From positions 1-64,000 of the forward strand of contig OZ257137.1 of NCBI GenBank assembly GCA_965279115.1: a stretch of DNA of 64,000 nucleotides, written 5' to 3'. Within the stretch, counting starts at the first letter, position 1. Every line of letters begins with the position of its first letter. The notes below the pieces were generated by a model that saw nothing but the letters and a program-made list of their open reading frames with translations, did no database searches and was not told the origin of the DNA. The position numbers were made by a program, and so were the translations under genes. Positions 53,285 to 60,922 of this stretch are shown in pieces. This stretch comes from JAEUOS01 sp965279115 (lineage in GTDB: Bacteria > Pseudomonadota > Gammaproteobacteria > Burkholderiales > JAEUOS01).

Positions 53285-54283
53285 ATGCGCCTATCGAACC
53301 CGCGATTGCTGCCGCGATTGCAACAGTGGGGCGCGGCGCTGGCCGTGCTGCTGGGCCTGTGCGGCGGCAACGCCGCCGATGCCCAATCCGACTACCCCGC
53401 CCGCCCGATACGCATGCTCATCGGCGGGCCACCCGCCTCGAGCGGCGACATCGGCGGACGCCTGCTTTCGACCCGGCTCGCCGAGCGCCTCGGCCAGGCC
53501 GTGATTGTCGAGAACAAGCCCGGCGCGTCCGGCGCGGTGGCGGCGCTGGAGGTTGCGCGCGCCGAACCGGACGGCCACACGCTGCTGTTCACCGCCAGCT
53601 GGCATTCCACCGCCGCGGCGGTGAAGAAAAGCCTGCCCTACGACACCCTCAACGACTTCACCTTCATCTCCACCTTCATGACCTACGGCATGATCGTCGG
53701 CGTGCGCCAGGAGTCGCCCTACAAGCGCCTTGAGGACCTGCTCGCCTTCGCCAAGGCCAATCCGGGCAAGCTGACCTTCTACTCGGTGGGACCGGGCTCG
53801 GCCCACCACCTGATCGGCGAATGGATCAATTCGCTCACCGGTGCGGAGATGGTGCACGTGCCCTACAAGGGCAGCCCCGCCGCCCTGCCGGACCTGCTTT
53901 CCGGACGGGTCGACGTGATGGTCGATACGATGACCTACGGCCTGGCGCAGGTCAACGGCGGCAAGGTGCGGGCACTGGCGATCAGCTCGCGCGAACCGCT
54001 CGCCGCGCTGCCAGGTGTGCCATCGATCTCGACGGTGCTGCCGGAAATGGAATACGAGTCCTGGCTGGGCGTGCTGGGGCCGCGCAACCTACCGCCCCGG
54101 GTGCTGGAGCGCATCAACCGGGAAATCCGCGAGGTCATCGCCACGCCCGAAGTGGCCGAGCGCATCCGCAACCTCGGGGCGATTCCGCGCGGCAGCTCGC
54201 CCGAGGAGTTCCGAGCCCGCAGCGAGCGCGAGATTGCGCGCTTCAAGAGCATCGTGACGGCGCGGCGCATTCCGATGGAATGA
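53285..54283 (+). CDS. Bug-family periplasmic solute receptor (TctC-like)
   Basis: A 332-aa protein with signal peptide QWGAALAVLLGLCGGNAADA. The core has IRMLIGGPPASSGDIGGRLL, where the usual PFxPGGxxD loop is altered to GGPPASSGD, suggesting an unusual ligand. VIVENKPGASGAVAAL and MVHVPYKGSPAALPDLL follow. AAGGAGGA precedes the ATG. It is flanked on both sides by opposite-strand exported methyltransferase paralogs and has no own operon. Confidence 0.92.
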   Translation: MRLSNPRLLPRLQQWGAALAVLLGLCGGNAADAQSDYPARPIRMLIGGPPASSGDIGGRLLSTRLAERLGQAVIVENKPGASGAVAALEVARAEPDGHTLLFTASWHSTAAAVKKSLPYDTLNDFTFISTFMTYGMIVGVRQESPYKRLEDLLAFAKANPGKLTFYSVGPGSAHHLIGEWINSLTGAEMVHVPYKGSPAALPDLLSGRVDVMVDTMTYGLAQVNGGKVRALAISSREPLAALPGVPSISTVLPEMEYESWLGVLGPRNLPPRVLERINREIREVIATPEVAERIRNLGAIPRGSSPEEFRARSEREIARFKSIVTARRIPME

Positions 54284-54304
54284 AGCGAAGGCGCCGGCGG
54301 CTCT

Positions 54305-55111
54305 TTAGCCGGCGTCGCGCAACTCCAGCGTCTTGCCCTTGAGGCGGCCGGAATATCGCTTGTCACCGACGCTGATCTCGATGGCCTCGCCGCGCACCCG
54401 GCCCTTCAGTTCCGTGGCGGTATCGCCCGATTTGAGCGTGCCGGTGAGCATCTGGAACTGCTGCCTGAGCGTGATGTCCCCCTGCGCCACCTTGTAGGTG
54501 CCCGCCACCTTGCGCGGCACCACCCAATGCAGCACGGTGCAATACGAGCTCTCGCAACCGGGCTGGTTGCTCATGTCCACCTTGGCATCAGGCTCCCATT
54601 CACCCATGGTGAAAGTGTTGGAAACGATGCGGGTGCCGGGCTTGAGCCCGAGGATCTTGGGGCGCAGCTTGAGGTTGATGTCCGGCAGCAGGAACATGGT
54701 GATCACGCTGGCGCGGGCGAAACTGGTCTCGAAAAGGTCCGCCTTGACGAAGCTGGCCTTCTGCGAAACACCCGCCTTCTCGGCATTGCGCTTGGCGAAC
54801 TCCACCATGTCGGGGTTGTATTCGATGCCGACCGCGGTCGCGCCGCGCCGGGCCGCCGTGATCACGGTGCGCCCGTCACCGGAGCCGAGATCCATGACGA
54901 AGTCTTTCGGGCCGACCCGCGCGACATCAAGCATCCTGTCGACCACCACCTGCGGTGTCGGCAGCCAGATCACGTCCTTGCCTTCCTGCCCGGGGCGCGG
55001 CTCATAGGCCGCCGCCGGTTCCGCCGCCGCAGGCTTGTCCTGCGCCTGGGCGAGACACGCGAATGCGGCGAACAGTGCTGCGGTCAAACGTGGCAGGGTG
55101 ACGGCGAACAT
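54305..55111 (-). CDS. Exported SAM-methyltransferase-like protein, paralog 2
   Basis: A 268-aa paralog of the gene at 52318, similar along the whole length, with its own signal peptide (LTAALFAAFACLAQAQ). Motif I is DFVMDLGSGDGRTVITAA and motif II GIEYNPDMVEFAKRNAEKAG. The ligand site and the C-terminal beta extension (VAGTYKVAQGDITLRQQFQM) are kept in both. AAGGAA at 8 bp supports the ATG. The duplicated pair retains the signal, so export is probably functional. Confidence 0.85.
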   Translation of the reverse strand: MFAVTLPRLTAALFAAFACLAQAQDKPAAAEPAAAYEPRPGQEGKDVIWLPTPQVVVDRMLDVARVGPKDFVMDLGSGDGRTVITAARRGATAVGIEYNPDMVEFAKRNAEKAGVSQKASFVKADLFETSFARASVITMFLLPDINLKLRPKILGLKPGTRIVSNTFTMGEWEPDAKVDMSNQPGCESSYCTVLHWVVPRKVAGTYKVAQGDITLRQQFQMLTGTLKSGDTATELKGRVRGEAIEISVGDKRYSGRLKGKTLELRDAG

Positions 55112-55146
55112 CGATGGATTCCTTCTCGGTTGGGCAAGAGGCCCGA

Positions 55147-55494
55147 TTATGCCGGAGGCGGAAGCGCTGCCCCCGGTTCGCCGGCGTCGATCACGGGCGC
55201 CTGCCAGTCAAGCAATTCGGCAAGCCTGCAGACGATCCAGCGCGATTCGTCGACCGAGAAACCCGTGGCATCGGCCAGCAGGCCCCGATGGCAACGCAAG
55301 AGGATGTCCTGCTCCGCCAGGCCGGCGGTGACCGCCTGCACCTGCGCATGCTCCACCAACGCGGATGCGATGTCCTCGCACTGTTCGTAGCGCTCCAGTA
55401 TCACCTCGTATGAAGCGCCGGGGCGCGCCCGCCCCGGTCGCACAAACAGGCTGATGAAGGATGGCGGAATCTCGATCTGGTTGTCGATTGACAT
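55147..55494 (-). CDS. Hypothetical helical protein, possibly SOS-regulated
   Basis: A 115-aa cytoplasmic protein (SIDNQIEIPPSFISLFVRPG, EVILERYEQCEDIASALVEH, LLRCHRGLLADATGFSVDES). It is mainly helical, without known catalytic motifs; similar sequences in Burkholderiales are unnamed. GGAG lies before the ATG. A LexA-type box lies 66 bp upstream in an otherwise empty region, suggesting induction by DNA damage. The family function is unknown. Confidence 0.75.
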   Translation of the reverse strand: MSIDNQIEIPPSFISLFVRPGRARPGASYEVILERYEQCEDIASALVEHAQVQAVTAGLAEQDILLRCHRGLLADATGFSVDESRWIVCRLAELLDWQAPVIDAGEPGAALPPPA

Positions 55495-55560
55495 GGCGTC
55501 TCCACGGCCCGCCCGCCGGGCAGCGCGGCGAGCGGACGTCGTTTCAGGCGAATCAGATAA

Positions 55561-55576
55561 CTGTATTTTAATACAG
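55561..55576. promoter_or_regulatory. LexA (SOS) box
   Basis: CTGTATTTTAATACAG, perfect CTGT-N8-ACAG symmetry with an AT spacer, in the 437-bp region upstream of the 115-aa protein gene (and far upstream of the plus-strand genes). Apart from a possible short peptide, this region carries no other gene. Confidence 0.7.
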
Positions 55577-55681
55577 TCTCAACATTTCCGCATGAGTGTC
55601 GTTACGTAGTCATGGGCGCAAACCCCGCCGGACTTTCCTTACCCCCGCGGGCACGCGCCATGAACTGTGAAAGGACGCTCA

Positions 55682-55873
55682 ATGGAATCCTCCCCGGACG
55701 CCGCCGCAGTGCAGGCCCAGACTGTTTCCGTATCAGAAGGCCTGGTCCAGGGCCCGCAATCGTGGTGGGCCAATGGCGATGTCGCCGACATCGAGGCCCG
55801 GCGATACCCGCAGGTGCGCGAGGCGCAATCCGCCCCGTGTCGCGGACTCTTGCGTCCCGATCCCTGGCGCTGA
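55682..55873 (+). CDS. Possible small protein
   Basis: A 63-residue frame with an AAAGGA site upstream of the ATG (MESSPDAAAVQAQTVSVSEG, then LVQGPQSWWANGDVADIEAR). The composition is protein-like and Trp-containing but nothing is recognisable. It lies between the second LexA box and a helical protein gene. Weak support. Confidence 0.35.
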   Translation: MESSPDAAAVQAQTVSVSEGLVQGPQSWWANGDVADIEARRYPQVREAQSAPCRGLLRPDPWR

Positions 55874-55931
55874 ACCCACCCGGCCCGTGGCGGCCACGCA
55901 TCCTGTAGCATCCGCCGCAGGAGAACACGCC

Positions 55932-56222
55932 ATGACGGATGAAGAAAAAAGGGAAATATCGCAGTTCGTAACCGACGCCCAGGCGCTGACGCTCAACGCG
56001 GTCTCGCAAGCGCTGGCTGTGGTCACAGCCCGCCTGGCCTGGCATGTGGACGCCCATGAAAAACTGCGCGCCGACCTGCGCGACTTCCTGCGCGACTTCA
56101 AACCGGACCAGCCAGGCGATCACTCCTCGGTGATGATGCATTCCATGATGTCGGTGGTGCTGCGCCAGATGCTGCTGCGCCTGAGCGAGATTCCGGACCT
56201 GGAAAACCCGTCAGGCGACTAG
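55932..56222 (+). CDS. Hypothetical helical protein
   Basis: A 96-aa all-helical protein (MTDEEKREISQFVTDAQALT, LNAVSQALAVVTARLAWHVD) with a Met-rich end (SSVMMHSMMSVVLRQMLLRL). AGGAGA precedes the ATG. No signal peptide; family not recognised. It reads into the PGDYG gene 11 bp later and is likely cotranscribed with it. Confidence 0.65.
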   Translation: MTDEEKREISQFVTDAQALTLNAVSQALAVVTARLAWHVDAHEKLRADLRDFLRDFKPDQPGDHSSVMMHSMMSVVLRQMLLRLSEIPDLENPSGD

Positions 56223-56233
56223 CGGCCGCGCGC

Positions 56234-56665
56234 ATGCTTGCACTTGCCGACATCGACCTTGCCCGCGACCCCGCGGCGGCGCGCTACCTCAAGAGCGAAA
56301 CCGTCCACGTCAGCTTTGCCCGCGAGGCCGGCGAGTTGATCAGCCTCGAGGGTCCCAATCGTTACCAGCCGGGCGACGCGATCGTCACCGGGTCCACCGG
56401 CAGCCGCTGGAGCGTCGCGCGCGAGCGTTTCGAGGCGAAATACCAGGCCGTGCCGCCCCTGGCGAACGGCGCGGACGGCGCGTATGCCGCCCGTCCCGTG
56501 CCGGTTTGGGCAAGACAGTTCGACCAGCCCTTCACTGCCGAACGCTCGGCTGGCGGCGACCGGCTCACCGGCAACGCCGGCGACTGGCTGCTGCAGTACG
56601 GGCCGGGCGATTTCGGCATTGCTGCCGATGAGCGCTTCTCGCGGATATACCGCAAAATCCGCTGA
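56234..56665 (+). CDS. PGDYG-domain protein
   Basis: A 143-aa protein. The C-terminal part LTGNAGDWLLQYGPGDFGIA followed by ADERFSRIYRKI matches the PGDYG family; an upstream repeat of the same kind (LEGPNRYQPGDAIVTGSTGS) lies near residues 38-58. Function unknown, cytoplasmic. No strong ribosome-binding site; the ATG is 11 bp after the previous gene. Confidence 0.8.
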   Translation: MLALADIDLARDPAAARYLKSETVHVSFAREAGELISLEGPNRYQPGDAIVTGSTGSRWSVARERFEAKYQAVPPLANGADGAYAARPVPVWARQFDQPFTAERSAGGDRLTGNAGDWLLQYGPGDFGIAADERFSRIYRKIR

Positions 56666-56701
56666 TTCGGCATTTGCGGCGCAACGCCAACCGGGAACAA
56701 C

Positions 56702-56992
56702 GTGCTCAAAAAGATACTTGGCGTCATCGCCGGGATTGGCGCAATGGTGATCGGCCTGATGTTCTTCATGGTGGCCTTCGCGGTCATCATCGTCGTGGCA
56801 TTGCTGGTGTGGGCCTATTTCTGGTGGAAGACCCGCAAGCTCCGGCGCACCATGCCAGGACGGCAGGGGCCCTCCGCCAGCGGAAACGTGTTTGAAGGCG
56901 AGGCGGTCGTGGTGAGGGAAACCATCATCGAGTCGGCCACCCTGTTGCCGGAAGAGGCCACGAAGGAGCCACCCGCGCCACCCCGGACCTAG
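56702..56992 (+). CDS. Small inner-membrane protein
   Basis: A 96-aa protein with one long or two short hydrophobic stretches at residues 5-42 (GVIAGIGAMVIGLMFFMVAF, VIIVVALLVWAYFWW), then a basic turn (KTRKLRRT) and a soluble acidic tail. The positive-inside rule puts the tail in the cytoplasm. GTG start with GGGA upstream. Function unknown; probably cotranscribed with the two preceding genes. Confidence 0.7.
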   Translation: MLKKILGVIAGIGAMVIGLMFFMVAFAVIIVVALLVWAYFWWKTRKLRRTMPGRQGPSASGNVFEGEAVVVRETIIESATLLPEEATKEPPAPPRT

Positions 56993-57117
56993 CGGCGCGA
57001 CCACGCGCAAGGCACGGCGGTTTGCGCGTAAATTGCGGCTTTCGGTACGCGCGCCGTGATGGACCCGGCCCCGGCAGATCGTGGCACGCGGCCGGCCACA
57101 ACAAGACAGGAGACAGA

Positions 57118-58086
57118 ATGCCCTTTCGCAAAGCCTTCATGGGGTTGGTGACCTCGCTCGCAGTGCTCGGCCCTTGCGCCCTGCATGCGCAGGACTTTCC
57201 CAACAAGCCGGTCACGCTGATCGCCCCGTTTCCCGCCGGATCGGTCACCGACACCGTCACCCGCACGCTGGCCCAGGGCCTGCAGGAGATCCTTGGCCAG
57301 TCGGTGGTGGTCGAAAACCGCGCCGGCGCCCAGGGTACGGTGGGCGCCGCCTACGTGGCGCGCAGCAAGCCTGACGGCTACACCCTGCTGATGGCATCCT
57401 CCGGGATGTTCGTGGCGAAGAGCTTCTACAAGACCCTTTCCTATGAACCCAGCGACGGCTTCCAGCCGGTGGCCGGGGTCGGCTCCACGGCGATGATGTT
57501 CATGGTCCCGGAGGCCTCGCCGTTCAAGTCCATCGACGATCTCACCCGCGCGACCCGCGCCGACGGCAAAAGCGTCTCCATCGCCTTCGGTTCACCCAGC
57601 GGGCAACTGGCGTTGTCCCTGTATTCCAGCGCGGCCAAGGTGAATCCGGTCCCGGTCAGCTACCGCGGCATCCCGCAAGCCCTGACCGACCTGCTGGGTG
57701 GGCATGTGAAGGTGGCGATCGTCGATGTGGGCAATGGCGTGGCGCAGATCAACTCGGGCAAGATGCGCTCGCTCGCCATTTCCGCCCAGGCGCGTACCCC
57801 AGCGGCGCCGAACGTGCCCACGCTCGAGGAGGCGTTTCCGAATGTGGGCGTGTCGCTGGAGACCATCATCGCCATCATCGGGCCGGCCGGCATGCCGCCG
57901 GCGGTAGTGGAAAAACTCTCCAACGCGACCCAGGCGGTACTTGCACGCCCGGACGTCAAGTCACGCTTCGCCAGCCTCAATACCGCCATGCTGCCGCTGG
58001 GCACCGCGCAACTGGCCCAGCGCATCAAGTCGGACAACCCGAAGTGGGAGGCCCTCATCAAGCGGGCCGGCATCGAACCCGAATAA
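57118..58086 (+). CDS. Bug-family periplasmic solute receptor (TctC-like)
   Basis: A 322-aa protein with signal peptide FMGLVTSLAVLGPCALHAQ. The core has VTLIAPFPAGSVTDTVTRTL, VVVENRAGAQGTVGAA and VPVSYRGIPQALTDLLGG, where the usual HVPYKG loop is SYRG. GGAGACAG precedes the ATG. It is followed after 15 bp by a PRISE-type reductase and is likely cotranscribed with it. Confidence 0.92.
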   Translation: MPFRKAFMGLVTSLAVLGPCALHAQDFPNKPVTLIAPFPAGSVTDTVTRTLAQGLQEILGQSVVVENRAGAQGTVGAAYVARSKPDGYTLLMASSGMFVAKSFYKTLSYEPSDGFQPVAGVGSTAMMFMVPEASPFKSIDDLTRATRADGKSVSIAFGSPSGQLALSLYSSAAKVNPVPVSYRGIPQALTDLLGGHVKVAIVDVGNGVAQINSGKMRSLAISAQARTPAAPNVPTLEEAFPNVGVSLETIIAIIGPAGMPPAVVEKLSNATQAVLARPDVKSRFASLNTAMLPLGTAQLAQRIKSDNPKWEALIKRAGIEPE

Positions 58087-58101
58087 GCCGGACCACACGA
58101 C

Positions 58102-59160
58102 ATGCAAAACAAAACCGCCCTCGTCGCCGGCGCTACCGGCGCCACCTCCAAGCGCCTGATCGAAGTACTGCTCGCCGGTGGCTGGCGGGTCATCGGCGTG
58201 TGCCGGCGCCCGCCGGCGCCTCCCCATGCCGCAGGCCTCTCCTACTTGCGGGCCGACCTGCTCGATGCCGCCGGCTGCAAGCGTGATCTCGCAGTGGCCC
58301 CCCAGGTCACCCACGTCTTCTACACCGCCCGCGCACCTTTCGGCGAAGGGGGCGTCGAGGACGTGCCGGCCAATCTCGCCATGCTGCAGAACGTGCTCGA
58401 CGCGGTCTGCGCCGCCGCGCCGGGACTCCGCCATGTGCACCTGGTGGAGGGCCAGAAGTGGTACGACGTGCGCCTGCGCCCGCCGCGCACGCCGACGCGG
58501 GAAGACGACCCGCGCCACATGCCGCCCAACTTCTATTACAACCAGGAAGACCTGCTGCGCGAACGTCAGGCGGGACAGGCCTGGACCTGGTCGGCCTCGC
58601 GACCGCACTTCGTCTACGACTATTCGCCGGAGCGGCCGCGCAACATCGTCTCGACCATCGGCGCGTGGGCCTCGATGTGCATGGCGCACGGTCTTCCACT
58701 CGACTTCCCGGGCAGCCATGGGGCCTGGAATGCCCTGCTGGAGATCACCGACGCCACACTGCTCGCGCAGGCGATGGTCTGGATGGCCGAAAGCGAGAAA
58801 GCGTGCAACCGTGCCTACAACGTGAGCGACACCTGCCAGTTCCGCTGGCGCTGGCTGTGGCCGCGCATCGCCGCGCACTTCAACTTGGCCGAGGGCGAGG
58901 TGCGCCCGCTCAAGCTGGCCGACTGGATGCGCGACAAGGGCCCCGCCTGGCAACGCATGGTGGAGAAACACCAATTGGTGGCCAATCCGCTCGAGGACCT
59001 GGCCTCATGGGAATTCGCCGACTTCTACTGGAGCCTGGATCACGACAACATCACCGACACCACGCGCATCCGCATGGACGGGTTTCACGGTGTGGTCGAT
59101 ACGGGTTCGCAGATCGTCGCCTACCTCGGGCGTTACCGCGAGGCGCGGCTGCTGCCCTAG
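58102..59160 (+). CDS. PRISE-type SDR reductase (progesterone 5-beta-reductase/iridoid synthase-like)
   Basis: A 352-aa atypical SDR. NAD(P) motif ALVAGATGATSKRLIEVLLA; VEGQKWYDVRLRPPRTP and FYYNQEDLL (variant of the NFYYxxED segment with the catalytic Tyr) and SASRPHFVYDYSPERPRNIV are diagnostic for the PRISE family, which reduces enones. Bacterial members act on unknown cyclic or unsaturated ketones. It shares a transcript with a Bug receptor. Confidence 0.9.
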   Translation: MQNKTALVAGATGATSKRLIEVLLAGGWRVIGVCRRPPAPPHAAGLSYLRADLLDAAGCKRDLAVAPQVTHVFYTARAPFGEGGVEDVPANLAMLQNVLDAVCAAAPGLRHVHLVEGQKWYDVRLRPPRTPTREDDPRHMPPNFYYNQEDLLRERQAGQAWTWSASRPHFVYDYSPERPRNIVSTIGAWASMCMAHGLPLDFPGSHGAWNALLEITDATLLAQAMVWMAESEKACNRAYNVSDTCQFRWRWLWPRIAAHFNLAEGEVRPLKLADWMRDKGPAWQRMVEKHQLVANPLEDLASWEFADFYWSLDHDNITDTTRIRMDGFHGVVDTGSQIVAYLGRYREARLLP

Positions 59161-59188
59161 CCGCGGCCACCCGCGCACCGTTCCACCC

Positions 59189-60115
59189 TCACGGCTGGGG
59201 GTGGTCCGGCAACCCCGCCACGTGGTCCATGATCGCCCCCGGCGTGGTCCACCAGGAGCGGCCGTCGTTGACGATATGGGACAGCGCGCGGCGCAATTGC
59301 TTGATGCGGTGCGGCTGCCCCACCAGGTAGGGGTGCAGCGCGATGCCCATCACCAGCGGCTGGCCGCCCGAATTTCCGGTCTGGCCATGGGCCTGGTTGA
59401 TCATCTCGTCGTAGCAGTCGATGATCATGCCGGCGAATTCCTCGGCGCCGCACTGGCGGCCGATCACCGCCGGGATATCGTTGATCTCCTGCGGATACGG
59501 GATGCTCCACATGTCGCCATGCGCGGTGCGCATTTTTTGCGGCATGTCGTCGTGGCACCAGTTGAGGTTGTAGGCATAGCCGGCCTCCTTGAGCAGGTCC
59601 GGCGTGGCAGGACTTTCCGAAATCCAGGGCGACAGCCAGCCGCGCGGCGCCATGCCTTCTTCCGCGGTGATCCGTGCGGTGCAGGCCCGGATCAGCGCGC
59701 GTTCGTCGGCTTCGCTCATGTCGCCCTGCCGCTCCGCGTTGGTATGGCCATGGCCGATCACCTCGACGCCATGCGGATACTGGTCGGCGCGGAACGCGGC
59801 GATGACTTCCGGGCAGTAGTCGTACAGCGCGGTGTTGATGAGCAGGCCCACCGGCAGGCGGAACTCGTCGAACAGGTCCCGGCAACGCCACACCCCGACC
59901 CGGTTGCCGTAGTCGCGCCAGGCATAGTTGAGGACATCCGGATCGCCGGAGGGCGCGAGTTTCGCCCCCATGCCGCGGCCGTATTCGAAGTGCTCGATGT
60001 TGAAGCCGATGTACACCGCGAGCCGGAACCCGCCGGGCCAGGCATAGTCGTCGCGGCGGGTGATCGGGGAATAGTCGTAGCGGCCGTGGGTGGCCAGGGT
60101 GCGCAGCATGGTCAT
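59189..60115 (-). CDS. Polysaccharide-deacetylase-family hydrolase
   Basis: A 308-aa cytoplasmic NodB-fold protein, distantly like the one at 12304: VYIGFNIEHFEYGRGM, VIGHGHTNAERQGDMSEADE (metal-binding His), GWLSPWISESPATPDLL and LHPYLVGQPHR. This PuuE-like branch hydrolyses small amide or ester compounds. It lies 10 bp downstream of the flavin reductase-like gene on the same strand and converges on the PRISE gene. Confidence 0.88.
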   Translation of the reverse strand: MTMLRTLATHGRYDYSPITRRDDYAWPGGFRLAVYIGFNIEHFEYGRGMGAKLAPSGDPDVLNYAWRDYGNRVGVWRCRDLFDEFRLPVGLLINTALYDYCPEVIAAFRADQYPHGVEVIGHGHTNAERQGDMSEADERALIRACTARITAEEGMAPRGWLSPWISESPATPDLLKEAGYAYNLNWCHDDMPQKMRTAHGDMWSIPYPQEINDIPAVIGRQCGAEEFAGMIIDCYDEMINQAHGQTGNSGGQPLVMGIALHPYLVGQPHRIKQLRRALSHIVNDGRSWWTTPGAIMDHVAGLPDHPQP

Positions 60116-60125
60116 GGCGGAAGAA

Positions 60126-60773
60126 TCAGATTTCGTCGATGGAGGTCACGCGCGCGGCCCGGGCATCCTGCCCTTTTTCGCCCAGTGCATAGCGCTCGCG
60201 GGTGTTGATGTAGAAGCTGGCGCCAAAGCGCGCCACCGGAAAATACTCCTGCAGGCGCACCCGGTACTTTTCCAGGTCGATGAGCCCGTCCCGCGCATGC
60301 AGCCACAAGACCTTGCCGATGAAGATGTAGCGGCTGTCGGTCTCCAGCTTTTCCCACAGGCGGCACTCAAAGGCCACCGGTGCCTCGACGATGCGCGGCG
60401 GCTTCACCGCGTTCGAGGGCGCGGTGGTGAAGCCCACCACCTCGACCTCGCTGACCTCGGGCGGCAGGCGCGCACCGCAGGCATGCATCTGCTCGGCGAT
60501 AGGCTCGTCGGCGAGGTGCACGACGAACTCGCCGGAGGCCAGGATGTTGGTGGCGGTGTCCTTGACCTCGCCGTCGGCATGCTTGTTCACGCTGATCATC
60601 ACGATGGGCGGTTCCTCGCCCAGCATGTTGAACATGGAAAACGGCGCCGCATTGACCACCCCGTTGGCACCCAGGGTGGTGACCAGCGCGATCGGGCGCG
60701 GCACGATCAGGCTGGACATCAGCTTGTAGCGTTGGTACTCGGTAATCTGGCTGAAATCGATCTGCATTGGCAT
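60126..60773 (-). CDS. Flavin-reductase-like (FMN-binding split-barrel) protein
   Basis: A 215-aa protein with the flavin-binding split barrel: SLIVPRPIALVTTLGANGVV, NAAPFSMFNMLGEEPPIVMI and DTATNILASGEFVVHLADE. Family members reduce FMN or bind it to supply monooxygenases. The partner could be the luciferase-like enzyme at 38163, but they are far apart; the adjacent gene is a deacetylase-like hydrolase. A second ATG lies 6 bp downstream. Confidence 0.88.
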   Translation of the reverse strand: MPMQIDFSQITEYQRYKLMSSLIVPRPIALVTTLGANGVVNAAPFSMFNMLGEEPPIVMISVNKHADGEVKDTATNILASGEFVVHLADEPIAEQMHACGARLPPEVSEVEVVGFTTAPSNAVKPPRIVEAPVAFECRLWEKLETDSRYIFIGKVLWLHARDGLIDLEKYRVRLQEYFPVARFGASFYINTRERYALGEKGQDARAARVTSIDEI

Positions 60774-60922
60774 GGTTGGCGCACAAGCTCCACATTCGCA
60801 CCAGGATGGTGCCCTTCGGACCGGATCGGCAAGTGTTGCGAACCCGGCGACACCCTGTGAGGATAATGCACAACCCGCTTCGGGCATATGTCTTGCGCCA
60901 ACCTGTGTGATGCCATGCTCCT

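Noticed and set aside
54292..54314. CGCCGGC/GCCGGCG hairpin between convergent genes as a bidirectional terminator
   Set aside because: Overlaps the stop of the methyltransferase-like gene and has no T runs; not strong enough in GC-rich DNA.
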